13,692 nt of DNA from an uncultured Collinsella sp. (GCA_900555225.1 USKL01000015.1:1-13692); one strand, 5' to 3'. Shown: positions 1-6,874, counted from the first letter of the stretch. Numbers and translations: made by a program. Notes: generated from the letters alone by a model not told the origin.

Positions 1-148
1 CGGCATAGACCTTCTGGTCATGCCGTCCTCTTTGAATGACAAGTTGTCGCTCTGGCGCCCGCGCAGCGTCGACTGGTCCGCCGTTCGTTAGAACGGCGGA
101 ACTGAGGGCAGCGTCGAGCCGTTACGCGGTTTGGTAAAACCGCGTAAC
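1..148. repeat. Tandem array of three stem-loops downstream of the first GntR gene
   Basis: Three stem-loops follow one another. Positions 1-25 form a 10-bp stem with one bulged A and loop TTCT. Positions 77-100 form a perfect 10-bp stem (TCCGCCGTTC) with loop GTTA. Positions 121-148 form a perfect 12-bp stem (GTTACGCGGTTT) with loop GGTA. The nonamer CAGCGTCGA precedes the second and third stems (64-72 and 109-117, 45 bp apart). A short palindrome GACAAgTTGTC sits at 38-48. The last stem touches the GntR stop codon, so it could end or stabilise that transcript, but no T-run follows in that direction. The array may continue beyond the left edge. Confidence 0.6.
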
Positions 149-868
149 TTACATGACCATAACGTAGCGCGATCCCACGTAGTACTGCTTACCCATCAGG
201 ACCGGCTCGCCATTGGGACCGGTAAAGCCTGCACGCAGGTTGAGCAGTGGATCGTGCGGGGCAATGCCCAGCTCGGCCGCCTGCTCGGCATTGGCACGAA
301 CGGCCTCGACCGTGCGGTAGCCAACCGAGACAATCGGCGTTCCGCCAACACGCTCGACCTCGGCAAAAATCGACTTGTCCTCAAGATCGGCCGTCAACAG
401 CTCACGATATGCGTCAAAGGGCACAAAGATATTCTCCTCAAAGATGGGCTCGCCGTCGGCCGTACGCACGCGCTTGATATGCAGCAGCAGCGCATCCTTC
501 TGCAGGCCAAAGAACTCCATCTCGTTTTGACGCGCCGGAACGATCTGGCGATCGACCACATGTGCACCGGCCTTCATGCCGTTGCCGGCACACAGCGCGG
601 TAAACGTCTGCAGCGTCGAGGCATGGAACTGACGATTGATGTGCGGCGTGGAAACAAAGGTGCCGCGGCCCTGTTGCTTAACCAGGTAGCCATCGGAGCA
701 CAGCTCCTCGACGGCGCGGCGCACCGTAATGCGGCTCACGTCGTACTGCTCGGCTAGCTCAAGCTCGGACGGAATACGCTCCTTGGGTGCATAAACACCT
801 TTCTCGATCGCATCCTTGATTTCGTCGTAAATCTGCTGGTAAAGCGGTGCATTTTTGGGCGTAGGCAT
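149..868 (-). CDS. GntR family transcriptional regulator, HutC/UTRA subfamily
   Basis: This 239-residue protein is a normal length for the HutC/FarR branch of GntR. Residues 1-72 form the winged helix-turn-helix, with PSELELAEQYDVSR and ITVRRAVEEL as the recognition region and GRGTFV as the wing. Residues from about 90 to 230 match the UTRA effector domain, which usually binds a sugar phosphate or related small molecule. The ATG at 868 has only a weak ribosome site (AAGAGTGA). A TATAACGTCT motif lies in its upstream region (911-920) and recurs before the PTS operon and the DMT gene, so it is the likely local repressor of those genes and of itself. B. subtilis FrlR, which controls fructosyl-amine genes, belongs to the same subfamily. 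The effector is unknown; a 6-phosphorylated Amadori compound is a guess from context. Confidence 0.93.
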   Translation of the reverse strand: MPTPKNAPLYQQIYDEIKDAIEKGVYAPKERIPSELELAEQYDVSRITVRRAVEELCSDGYLVKQQGRGTFVSTPHINRQFHASTLQTFTALCAGNGMKAGAHVVDRQIVPARQNEMEFFGLQKDALLLHIKRVRTADGEPIFEENIFVPFDAYRELLTADLEDKSIFAEVERVGGTPIVSVGYRTVEAVRANAEQAAELGIAPHDPLLNLRAGFTGPNGEPVLMGKQYYVGSRYVMVM

Positions 869-910
869 ATCTAATCACTCTTATCGAAATATCGAAATAA
901 CTAATACGTA

Positions 911-920
911 TATAACGTCT
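911..920 (+). promoter_or_regulatory. Putative operator, TATAACGWCT motif, gntR copy
   Basis: TATAACGTCT lies 43 bases before the GntR start, within an AT-rich stretch that contains TATACG- and TATTAG-like -10 candidates on the minus strand. The same decamer occurs exactly at 6798-6807 before the PTS operon, and with one difference at 8081-8090 (opposite strand) before the DMT gene. The position suits autoregulation by the adjacent GntR protein. That assignment is inferred. Confidence 0.55.
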
Positions 921-960
921 AGTTTCATGTTACCTCATAATGATAAAACGATACACCCTC

Positions 961-993
961 CCTACCAAAAAGCGACAGCTTCATTTTGGTAGG
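961..993 (+). repeat. 33-nt palindromic repeat, copy 1
   Basis: Perfect 10-bp arms CCTACCAAAA (961-970) and TTTTGGTAGG (984-993) flank the 13-nt core AGCGACAGCTTCA. Copies 2 (2841-2873) and 3 (10273-10305, minus) have the same 10-13-10 layout. Identity with copy 2 continues past the right arm through TTTTATCTGGG, to 1004. It lies between the GntR promoter and the YitT terminator. Confidence 0.8.
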
Positions 994-1011
994 TTTTATC
1001 TGGGCAAACGA

Positions 1012-1047
1012 GAGCCTCCCGAAAGCAACGAGGCTTTCAGGGGGCTC
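1012..1047 (-). terminator. Terminator-like hairpin after the YitT-family gene
   Basis: Arms of 15 nt (1012-1026 and 1033-1047) pair fully if two G-U wobbles are allowed, around a 6-nt loop. It lies 42 bases after the stop of the minus-strand YitT-family gene. The bases that follow on that strand are TCTCGTTTG, a poor T-run, so termination is plausible but not certain. Confidence 0.55.
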
Positions 1048-1088
1048 AAGTGGACAGGATTGCGCCAGGCCGGCAAAATGCCAACACT

Positions 1089-2096
1089 CTACCTGCCGTC
1101 GTCCTGCTGCAGGCTGTCCTGCTCGCTGAGGCGCGCCTGCCTGCTGGCCATGCGCGCGGGCTTGTCGGGATCGGGTACGGCCGTGGGCATGGGCTCGTCG
1201 ACATGACCGCCCCACCAGCCGCCCACAAAGTTGAGCGTGTGGAACACATTGATCACGGCGCCGGGATCAATGTCGCACACCAGCTTGATAATGTCCTGGC
1301 TCTCGTAGGTCGATACAACGGCGTGCAGCAGGTACATCTTTTCGCGGCTGTATCCGCCGATGACCTCGGCGCAGCTAATGCCGTGCTGAAAATGGTCAAC
1401 ATAGGCGGTCATGACCTCGTCGGCCTTGCGCGTCGTGATCTGCAGCGTCACGCGGTCGTAGCGACGATAGAAACTGTCGATGGTCTTGGTCGAAATAAAC
1501 TGGAACACGATGGAGTACGCCGCGTTGTCCCAGCCAAACATAAAGCCAAAGATCGCCAGGATAAAGCAATTGAAACCAAAGATAACGCCCCAGATGGTCT
1601 TGCCCGTGTGGTTGGAGACCCACAGCGCGATAAAGTCGGTGCCGCCGGTAGATGCGCCGGACTTTAGCGCGATGGCAGCGCCCAGACCCGAGACCACGCC
1701 GCCAAAAATGATGAGCATAATCTTGTCGCCCAAAAACGGGGCGAAGTGAAAGATGTTGAGGAACAGCGACGAGAGCACGACCTGCATCATCGAGAAGATG
1801 ACGAAGCGCTTGCTAATGCCGCTCCAGCATAAGAGCGCCACGGGGATGTTGAGCGCGAGCATACCGAGCGAGATGTCGATGTGAACGCCGCCGAGCGAGG
1901 TAACGCGATCAAGCAGGACCGCGACGCCGGTGAGGCCGCTCGGAAGCAGGTCGGCGGGCTGAATGAACGCCTGGATCAGGAATGTTTGGAGGACGGCAGA
2001 AATTGTGACCGCCACGGCGGTAATGGCACGGCGGACGATGGTGAGGCGGCCGAGCATGAGCACGCGGTCCGTGAGCTGATCGATGGCGTTCGCCAC
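1089..2096 (-). CDS. YitT family membrane protein (YitT_membrane plus DUF2179)
   Basis: The protein has 335 residues with several hydrophobic segments in its first 220 residues. It includes the family's SGASTGGTDFIA stretch around residues 147-158 and a GGVVSGLGAAIALK segment just before it. A soluble domain of DUF2179 type follows (about 220-285, with AEVIGGYSREKMYLLHAVV). The tail after residue 290 is polar and poorly conserved. The start is a GTG at 2096, supported by AAAGGAG five bases upstream. Proteins of this family are widespread integral membrane proteins of unknown transport role, sometimes called YitT/YpjC/YqfU. Nothing ties it to the sugar-amine genes, and it has its own 3' hairpin. 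Confidence 0.9.
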   Translation of the reverse strand: MANAIDQLTDRVLMLGRLTIVRRAITAVAVTISAVLQTFLIQAFIQPADLLPSGLTGVAVLLDRVTSLGGVHIDISLGMLALNIPVALLCWSGISKRFVIFSMMQVVLSSLFLNIFHFAPFLGDKIMLIIFGGVVSGLGAAIALKSGASTGGTDFIALWVSNHTGKTIWGVIFGFNCFILAIFGFMFGWDNAAYSIVFQFISTKTIDSFYRRYDRVTLQITTRKADEVMTAYVDHFQHGISCAEVIGGYSREKMYLLHAVVSTYESQDIIKLVCDIDPGAVINVFHTLNFVGGWWGGHVDEPMPTAVPDPDKPARMASRQARLSEQDSLQQDDGR

Positions 2097-2153
2097 GTAG
2101 GCTCCTTTCGAAGGCAGATGTAGTTGTGGGGCATGCCCGCGATTGTAGCATGG

Positions 2154-2188
2154 ACCACCACGAAGGTGCCTGTCCCCTTTGTGGTGGT
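2154..2188. repeat. Hairpin with ACCACCAC arms and a GGGGACAGG core
   Basis: Perfect 8-bp arms ACCACCAC (2154-2161) and GTGGTGGT (2181-2188) enclose a 19-nt core. Read on the minus strand, the core is AAAGGGGACAGGCACCTTC. It begins 7 bases after the HAD gene stop and may act as a 3' stem-loop for it. TTT follows only on the plus strand. The core resembles that of the other intergenic hairpins here although the arms do not. Confidence 0.65.
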
Positions 2189-2195
2189 TTTGCTG

Positions 2196-2825
2196 CTAAA
2201 TGGCAGATAGGATGTCGGTCAGGTTGTCGATGACAACGTCGGCGGCGGACTGGTCCAGGTTGACGCCCTCGTGCGGACGCAGTGCCAGGACGCGGGCGCC
2301 GGAACGTTTGCCAGCCTCGATCCCCAAAGGCGAATCCTCGATAACCAGGCACTCGGCAGGCTCCACCCCCAGCGCCTCCATGGCACGCAGGTAGATCTCG
2401 GGGTCGGGCTTAAACGCACTGCACTCGTGACCGCTGATGGTGTAGTCCAGCACGTCGGGGATACCGGCAATCTCCACCAGCTCGTCGATCAACTCGCGAT
2501 AGGACGAGCTCGCGATGGCACACTTCACGCCGCGCTCGTGCAGTGCGCGCATCACCGGCTCCGTCTGCTCGTTGAGCAGCTCGGCATACGGAACGGGATG
2601 GTCCGGGCTATAGACCTGCTTGTACTCCACGCGCAGACGCTCGCGCAGCTCAACATCGTCGGGCACCAGCGCCTCCCAAATGGCAGGCTCGTTAGACCCC
2701 GAAAGATCGGGGATCTCGTCAAAGTGGAAGCCCTTCTCCTCCATAAACGCCACGCGACGACGGTTGTAGAACCACTCGGTATCGACCAGCACGCCGTCCA
2801 TATCAAACAGCACTGCCTTGATCAT
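2196..2825 (-). CDS. HAD superfamily hydrolase, beta-phosphoglucomutase-like
   Basis: A 209-residue haloacid dehalogenase-like phosphatase of subfamily IA. Motif I is FDMDGVLVDT with the nucleophile Asp8 and acid/base Asp10. The alpha-helical cap follows (about 15-90). Motif II is Ser106 in AIASSS, motif III is Lys139 in FKPDPEIY, and motif IV is Glu163-Asp164 in VIEDSPLGI. All catalytic residues are present. An in-frame extension to 2960 exists but runs through a repeat. The ATG at 2825 is preferred because GGAGG lies 8 bases upstream, whereas the ATG at 2831 is only 2 bases from it. It probably acts on a sugar phosphate or similar metabolite; the motifs do not fix the substrate. It lies beyond the deglycase terminator, so it is probably a separate transcript. 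Confidence 0.9.
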   Translation of the reverse strand: MIKAVLFDMDGVLVDTEWFYNRRRVAFMEEKGFHFDEIPDLSGSNEPAIWEALVPDDVELRERLRVEYKQVYSPDHPVPYAELLNEQTEPVMRALHERGVKCAIASSSYRELIDELVEIAGIPDVLDYTISGHECSAFKPDPEIYLRAMEALGVEPAECLVIEDSPLGIEAGKRSGARVLALRPHEGVNLDQSAADVVIDNLTDILSAI

Positions 2826-2840
2826 ACGCATCTCCTCCCA

Positions 2841-2873
2841 CCTGCCAAAAAGGGTCAGGTTTATTTTGGTAGG
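2841..2873 (+). repeat. 33-nt palindromic repeat, copy 2, in the HAD leader
   Basis: Arms CCTGCCAAAA (2841-2850) and TTTTGGTAGG (2864-2873) pair with one G-U wobble around the core AGGGTCAGGTTTA. TTTTATCTGGG follows, as in copy 1. On the HAD transcript the hairpin would end one base before TGGGAGGAG, the ribosome site. Confidence 0.8.
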
Positions 2874-2919
2874 TTTTATCTGGGGTTTTACGGCGCGACA
2901 GACACGCCCTCCCCAGAGC

Positions 2920-2950
2920 AAAAAGGGGACGGGGCACAAACCCCATCCCC
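2920..2950 (-). terminator. Rho-independent terminator of the PTS/deglycase operon
   Basis: On the minus strand GGGGATGGGG (2950-2941), loop TTTGTG and CCCCGTCCCC (2934-2925) form a 10-bp stem with one G-U pair. TTTTT (2924-2920) follows at once. It starts 34 bases after the stop of the SIS deglycase gene. This is the clearest terminator in the central region and marks the operon end. Confidence 0.88.
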
Positions 2951-2984
2951 TCTCAATCAACCCGTAAGGTCTACTTACTTGTGA

Positions 2985-3968
2985 TTAGTAGGAAAGCTTC
3001 CACATGTAGCGACGCATGGTCAGCGGGTGCTGACGGGCCTCGGCGATCTGGTTGCCGTACTCGCGCATAACGGCGAGGTGCAGCAGCGGGTTGAAGTAGG
3101 TGACGACGCTCGCGGGCACAGCGTCAGCCAGGCCGTAGTCCTTGGAGTCGATCAGAGCGACCTTGGCGCCCATGCGCTCAAGGAAGGTGAGGGCGCGGGC
3201 GTCCATCGGACGGGTGGCGCCATCGGACATGAAGAAGACGTAGGGCTTACCCTCGGTGGAAACCTCGAACGGGCCGTGGAAGTACTCGCCGGTGTTGTAG
3301 GCGGCGGCGTCGATCCACTGCATCTCGGTGAACAGGAAGGCAGCGTGAGAATAAGCCATCTTCTCGGAGGCACCGGAAGCCATGAAGTAGATCATCTTGT
3401 CGTCCTTGAAGTCCTCGGCGAACTTCTTGGCGAGCTTCTTGCAGTGCTGAGCGGCGTTCTCGCAGAGCTCGAAGACGTTGGTAAGGCCGGTGATCATGTC
3501 CTCGTAGTGGTCATAGCCCTCGGTCTGCTGAAGGATCTCGACAGCAAGAGCGATGGCGTAGCCGGGCTTCTCGCACTTGGCAGCGAAGTTGGCGTGGAAG
3601 CCGTGAACGATGACGTAGTCAGCGTCGACGGTCAGAGCGGAGCCGGCCTTGTTGGTGAGGGAGACGACCGGGCAGTTGTGCTTCTTGGCGGTCTTGTTGG
3701 CCTCGACGGTCTCGGGCGTGGAGCCACCGAGAGAGCAGGTGATCACGAAGGTGTGCTCGTTGACCCAGGAAGGCGTGTCGTAGTTGAACTCGTTAGCGGT
3801 AAAGATCTGAACGTTCAGCTTGTCCGTGTTGTTGGCCAGGAAGTACTTGGCGGGGTAAAGGTCGGACATGGAAGCACCGCAGCCGACGAAGGCGACGCTG
3901 TGGATCTCGTGGTTGGACAGGACGTCAGCGACGATCTGCTTAGGGAGGTTAAGGTCGATCTCGTACAT
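2985..3968 (-). CDS. SIS-domain sugar-amine 6-phosphate deglycase, FrlB/GfrF-like
   Basis: The 327-residue protein has two SIS domains and no glutaminase domain, so it is not GlmS. The first domain has VGCGASMSDLYPAKYF (28-43) and the phosphosugar loop SLGGSTPET (79-87). The second has Glu215 (FTEMQW) and His231 (GEYFHGPFE), 16 residues apart. That matches the catalytic Glu/His pair of the GlmS isomerase domain (Glu488/His504) and of FraB-type deglycases. The C-terminus RRYMWKLSY recalls the RRYYGGLVEY end I remember for E. coli FrlB. These enzymes split fructoselysine-6-P or glucoselysine-6-P into glucose-6-P and lysine. The ATG at 3968 has AAAGGA 9 bases upstream; upstream ATGs at 3977 and 4001 lack good spacing. 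It follows the PTS IID gene by 199 bases. Lysines are almost all AAG, which suggests strong expression. The exact amine is not determined. Confidence 0.88.
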   Translation of the reverse strand: MYEIDLNLPKQIVADVLSNHEIHSVAFVGCGASMSDLYPAKYFLANNTDKLNVQIFTANEFNYDTPSWVNEHTFVITCSLGGSTPETVEANKTAKKHNCPVVSLTNKAGSALTVDADYVIVHGFHANFAAKCEKPGYAIALAVEILQQTEGYDHYEDMITGLTNVFELCENAAQHCKKLAKKFAEDFKDDKMIYFMASGASEKMAYSHAAFLFTEMQWIDAAAYNTGEYFHGPFEVSTEGKPYVFFMSDGATRPMDARALTFLERMGAKVALIDSKDYGLADAVPASVVTYFNPLLHLAVMREYGNQIAEARQHPLTMRRYMWKLSY

Positions 3969-4058
3969 CTGACACATTCCTTTCGATTTTTGCGGCGCCA
4001 CATTGCCGGGCGCTCGCAGGGTTACCGTGGTTTGGACCGAGTCGCCGGCCCGTTAAGG

Positions 4059-4089
4059 ATGCGACAAAGGGACTGTCCCATTGTCGCAT
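4059..4089. repeat. 31-nt palindrome with GGGACTGTCCC centre
   Basis: Perfect 9-bp arms ATGCGACAA (4059-4067) and TTGTCGCAT (4081-4089) enclose a 13-nt core, AGGGACTGTCCCA. The core pairs with itself, giving one near-continuous stem with a single A/A mismatch. It lies between the PTS IID gene and the SIS gene. The 9-13-9 layout and the AGGGAC core start resemble the 33-nt repeat, although the arms differ. Confidence 0.75.
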
Positions 4090-4102
4090 TTTGGGGATGG
4101 AA

Positions 4103-4133
4103 GCCTGCCTGGGGTATGGGATGCCAGGCAGGC
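4103..4133. other. 10-bp stem-loop between PTS IID and the deglycase gene
   Basis: GCCTGCCTGG (4103-4112) and CCAGGCAGGC (4124-4133) are perfectly complementary around an 11-nt loop. It begins 34 bases after the IID stop. No T-run follows on the minus strand, so I read it as a processing, stabilising or partial termination element rather than the operon end. Confidence 0.6.
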
Positions 4134-4167
4134 CCCCGGGGGAAAGCGGTTAGGCGCTTGGTCGCGA

Positions 4168-5001
4168 CTAGGCCAGGATGCCGGCCGCGGAGAGGGCGAT
4201 GCCGCCCACAATGGCGATCACGAGAAGCCAACCGGTGTTGACGTTCTTCTTGATGAGCCAGTACATAAGGCCGGTGAGGCCAAGGGAAATCATCTGGGGC
4301 ATCATGCCGTCCAGGATGTCCTGGATAACGACGGTGCCCTCAGCGAACTGCAGCGGGGTGGTGGCGCCAATCAGCGTAGCGATCATGCCGCCCACGGACA
4401 TAAGGCCCACGATGCCGCAGACATACATGAGCTTCTCCATGAGGTCGCCGCCCTGAAGCTTGCTCAGGTACTCGTGGCCGCCCTGATAGCCCATCTTGGC
4501 TGCGAACCAGGTGATCAGCACAGAGGGGACGATGGAGATGAGCATGGCCAGGATCGGGCCCATGATGGAGCCCTGCTGAGCCAGCTGAACGCCCAGGCCA
4601 AAGGCGATAACGCGGATGGTGCCCTGGAAGAAGGAGTCACCGATGCCGGAAAGCGGACCCATGAGGGAGGTCTTGACCGCGTTGATCGAATCGGGATCGA
4701 AGTTCTCAGGATCCTTGGCGTACTCCTCCTCCATGGAGGCGGAGAGGCCCAGGATGAAAGCGCTCGTCTGCGGGGTGCAGTTGTAGAACGCCATGTGACG
4801 GTGGTAAGCCTCTTTCTTAGCAGCGAGCTGCTTGGGGTCGGACTCGTCCGGATAGAGGCGATCGAGCGTGGGAACCATGCCGTAGAGGAAGCCCATGTTC
4901 ATCTGACGCTCGTAGTTCCAAGAGGCCTGGATGGCCCAGGAGCGCCAGAAGAACTGGCTGACCTTCTTGTTCAGGGACACGTCCTTGGTTGCGGTTGCCA
5001 T
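4168..5001 (-). CDS. PTS mannose/fructose/sorbose family IID component
   Basis: A 277-residue membrane subunit of a mannose-class PTS permease. Family signatures are plain: SWNYERQMNMGFLYGMVP (27-44), HMAFYNCTPQTSAFILG (69-85), ASMEEEYA (88-95) and SLMGPLSGIGDSFF (112-125). Hydrophobic segments follow to the C-terminus. With IIC it forms the translocation channel and is needed for sugar specificity. The ATG at 5001 has AAGGAGG about 8 bases upstream. The frame is open further upstream into the end of the IIC gene, but that stretch has no better start. It follows the IIC gene by 13 bases, so the two are co-transcribed and probably translationally coupled. Confidence 0.96.
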   Translation of the reverse strand: MATATKDVSLNKKVSQFFWRSWAIQASWNYERQMNMGFLYGMVPTLDRLYPDESDPKQLAAKKEAYHRHMAFYNCTPQTSAFILGLSASMEEEYAKDPENFDPDSINAVKTSLMGPLSGIGDSFFQGTIRVIAFGLGVQLAQQGSIMGPILAMLISIVPSVLITWFAAKMGYQGGHEYLSKLQGGDLMEKLMYVCGIVGLMSVGGMIATLIGATTPLQFAEGTVVIQDILDGMMPQMISLGLTGLMYWLIKKNVNTGWLLVIAIVGGIALSAAGILA

Positions 5002-5014
5002 AGTGTGTTCCTCC

Positions 5015-5809
5015 TTAGTCTTCGTCGTCTTCGAGCGGATCGTAGTCGGAATCGACACCGGCGGCTGCATGGGAACCGTTGAACTTGAAGCCCATGAAGA
5101 CGACAGCCAGGCACACACCGATCAGAGCGACCGCGATGACGGACAGGTTGAGGTAAGCGGCGAGCAGGAAACCGATGAACAGGAACGGAGTCATACCCTT
5201 CTTGATCATCATGGTGAGCAGCAGGGCCAAGCCGTAGGCGGTCATGATCTTGGTCGAAACGTTAAGACCAGTGGACAGCCACTCGGGAACCATGTTGACG
5301 ATGGCCTGAACCAGGTCGGTGCCAACAAAGACGGCGAGGAAGATCGGCAGGAAGTACATGACGGCGTACAGACCGGAGCCGGCGCAGATGTGCATGCGGT
5401 AGGCGGTCTTGAACTTTCCGTTATCGATCGCGCTATCTGCCACATGGGTGAGGGCGGCGATGATGGAACGGAACACGATGCCGAGGAGCTGACCCAGGAC
5501 GGCGACCGGGATGGCGATCGTCATGGCGGTCTCGGCGGAAGCATCGGTCAGGCACGCAAAGGCAGCGGCCACGATGCCGCCCAGGACCATATCGGGCGGA
5601 ACGGCAGCGCCGACCTGCACCAGGCCCATGGACACGAGCTCGACGGCGGCACCGACGGCAAGGCCGGTGGGCACATCGCCCAGCAGCAGACCGACGAGCG
5701 TAGCGCCAACGAGGGGCTGCTCGAAGTTAAGACGACCGAGCAGGCGGGAGTCCCACATGCAGAACACGCCGACGAGGCCGACGAGCACCGCACTGATGAA
5801 CGTATTCAT
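5015..5809 (-). CDS. PTS mannose/fructose/sorbose family IIC component
   Basis: A 264-residue polytopic membrane protein with the EII-Sor/Man signature AAVELVSMGLVQVGAAVPPD (54-73), including the conserved Glu57. Many hydrophobic segments run to about residue 240. The C-terminal tail is acidic and cytoplasmic in character (DSDYDPLEDDED). It is the sugar-conducting subunit paired with IID. The ATG at 5809 has AAAGGAG seven bases upstream. It follows the IIAB stop by 36 bases. The substrate cannot be read from IIC alone. The downstream FrlB-like deglycase points to an Amadori sugar-amine rather than mannose. Confidence 0.96.
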   Translation of the reverse strand: MNTFISAVLVGLVGVFCMWDSRLLGRLNFEQPLVGATLVGLLLGDVPTGLAVGAAVELVSMGLVQVGAAVPPDMVLGGIVAAAFACLTDASAETAMTIAIPVAVLGQLLGIVFRSIIAALTHVADSAIDNGKFKTAYRMHICAGSGLYAVMYFLPIFLAVFVGTDLVQAIVNMVPEWLSTGLNVSTKIMTAYGLALLLTMMIKKGMTPFLFIGFLLAAYLNLSVIAVALIGVCLAVVFMGFKFNGSHAAAGVDSDYDPLEDDED

Positions 5810-5845
5810 ACCCTTCTCCTTTCAGTCAGGCAAAAGCCTGGTTGA

Positions 5846-6769
5846 TTACAGCTTGGCGTCGATGTCGACGCTCTGATACGTAGGGGTCTGCTGGACATAG
5901 AGCTTGATGCCCATGTCGAGCAGCTGGTTGACGTCGGCCTTCTGGGCGGCGTCGAGGAAGACGGAGCTGTCCTTGCCGCCGACCTGATCGGCACCGTCGT
6001 GGTTGGCGGTGGCGCCCAGGTTGATGGCGTCGAGCTTGTAGCCCTGGCAGAACTGCAGCATCTCGGCCGTGTTGCCAAAGACGAACATGACGCGCTCGCC
6101 GAGGGTGTTGAGCTTGTCCATCTTGGCGAGGGCACGCTCGACGGTGAAGACGTTCAGGCGCACGCCCTGGGGCTTGGCCAGCTTAAGAGCGCCCTTCTTG
6201 ATGTCATCGTTGGCGGCAGCGTTGTCGACGACGATGATGCGCTCGGCCTGAACCTTGGTGGTCCAGGTAAAGACGACCTGGCCGTGCAGCAGACGGTAGT
6301 CAAGACGTGCGAGGACGATCTTGGCGGGACCGGAGCTGTGACGGGACGCCTTGGCCTTCTTGGCGGGAGCCGCGGCGGCCTCGACCGGTGCGTTGGGGTT
6401 GGTCAGACCGGTGCGGGCCTCATTGATGAGGGCCGCGAGCTCGGCGCCCTTGACGGGGACGGGGCTCATAGCGAGCGTGAGCGCCAGCGGGATGTTGAAA
6501 CCGCTGACAACCGTGAACTTCGTGCCGTTCTTGGAAAGCTCGACCATGTTGTTGTTGACCGAGCTGCCGAGCATATCGGTCAGCACATAGACGGTGTCGT
6601 CCGCGTTGAACGTGGCGATCATGGCGTCCACCTTATTGGTGATGGGCTCCTTGTCGTCACGAGCAAGCGACACGACGTGGACGTTCGACACGTCGCCGAG
6701 AACCATCTCGAGCGTGTCTTTGGCGCCTGCGGCCAGGCCGCCATGAGATGCGAGAATGATCTGATTCAT
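5846..6769 (-). CDS. PTS mannose/fructose/sorbose family fused IIAB component
   Basis: A 307-residue cytoplasmic phosphotransfer protein. Residues 1-125 are the IIA domain with phospho-acceptor His9 in ILASHGGLAAG and the usual VLTDMLGSS strand. An Ala/Pro/Lys-rich linker spans about 126-148. The IIB domain (149-307) has phospho-acceptor His162 in ARLDYRLLHGQVVFTW. Phosphate passes from HPr to His9, then to His162, then to the incoming sugar bound by IIC/IID. The ATG at 6769 follows GGAGGAGG at good spacing. It is the first gene of the operon, with a TATAAT box and operator motif just upstream. IIA and IIB are fused here as in E. coli ManX; as I recall, the Salmonella gfr system has them as separate proteins. 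Confidence 0.96.
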   Translation of the reverse strand: MNQIILASHGGLAAGAKDTLEMVLGDVSNVHVVSLARDDKEPITNKVDAMIATFNADDTVYVLTDMLGSSVNNNMVELSKNGTKFTVVSGFNIPLALTLAMSPVPVKGAELAALINEARTGLTNPNAPVEAAAAPAKKAKASRHSSGPAKIVLARLDYRLLHGQVVFTWTTKVQAERIIVVDNAAANDDIKKGALKLAKPQGVRLNVFTVERALAKMDKLNTLGERVMFVFGNTAEMLQFCQGYKLDAINLGATANHDGADQVGGKDSSVFLDAAQKADVNQLLDMGIKLYVQQTPTYQSVDIDAKL

Positions 6770-6795
6770 CTTGCCTCCTCCTTTTCGTTATGGTC

Positions 6796-6801
6796 ATTAT
6801 A
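6796..6801 (-). promoter_or_regulatory. -10 box of the PTS/deglycase operon
   Basis: A consensus TATAAT lies on the minus strand 27 bases before the IIAB start, leaving a short leader with a strong ribosome site. No good -35 hexamer sits 16-18 bases upstream (AATATA there). This suggests activator dependence or a weak core promoter. The operator motif at 6798-6807 overlaps it. Confidence 0.6.
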
Positions 6802-6818
6802 ACGTCTTATACGTTGCT
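6798..6818 (+). promoter_or_regulatory. Putative operator, TATAACGWCT motif, PTS operon copy
   Basis: TATAACGTCT (6798-6807) is identical to the site before the first GntR gene. TATACG (6809-6814) follows as a second half. On the minus strand this reads CGTATA-AGA-CGTTATA, a direct repeat overlapping the -10 box, which is where a repressor would block initiation. The assignment to the 149-868 GntR is inferred. Confidence 0.6.
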
Positions 6819-6840
6819 TATATTGCTAATTAGTATAAAG

Positions 6841-6874
6841 ACCGTTCGCGGGTGAAAATCGACCGTTGACGGGT
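6841..6874. repeat. Direct repeat ACCGTTnnCGGGT, 21-bp period, upstream of the PTS promoter
   Basis: ACCGTTCGCGGGT (6841-6853) and ACCGTTGACGGGT (6862-6874) match at 11 of 13 positions and start 21 bp apart, two helical turns. They lie about 40-75 bases upstream of the TATAAT box, a typical place for an activator. No known factor is assigned. Confidence 0.45.

Noticed and set aside
1..148. CRISPR array or integron attC sites
   Set aside because: The repeated unit is only nine bases, the stems differ in sequence, there are no uniform spacers, and no cas or integrase gene is visible.
131..757. Long plus-strand open frame opposite the first GntR gene, and similar frames opposite IID, IIC, IIAB, both SIS genes and the DMT gene
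   Set aside because: They are antisense shadows caused by GC-rich codon use. Their translations are low-complexity or Arg/His/Gly-rich and match no family.
869..1088. Small ORFs of about 90 codons between the GntR and YitT genes on both strands
   Set aside because: They run through the repeat and the hairpin, lack ribosome sites, and have no recognisable domain.
2826..2960. N-terminal extension of the HAD protein to an ATG at 2960
   Set aside because: The extension is translated through a repeat and a terminator, and removing it puts a good ribosome site in front of the canonical FDMDG start.
2985..3968. Glucosamine-6-phosphate synthase (GlmS)
   Set aside because: The protein has two SIS domains but no N-terminal glutaminase domain and no catalytic Cys at residue 1 or 2. 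Its size and C-terminus fit FrlB-type enzymes.
4059..4133. Riboswitch before the deglycase gene
   Set aside because: Only two simple hairpins are visible. There is no multi-helix aptamer-like core I can recognise and no terminator/antiterminator pair.
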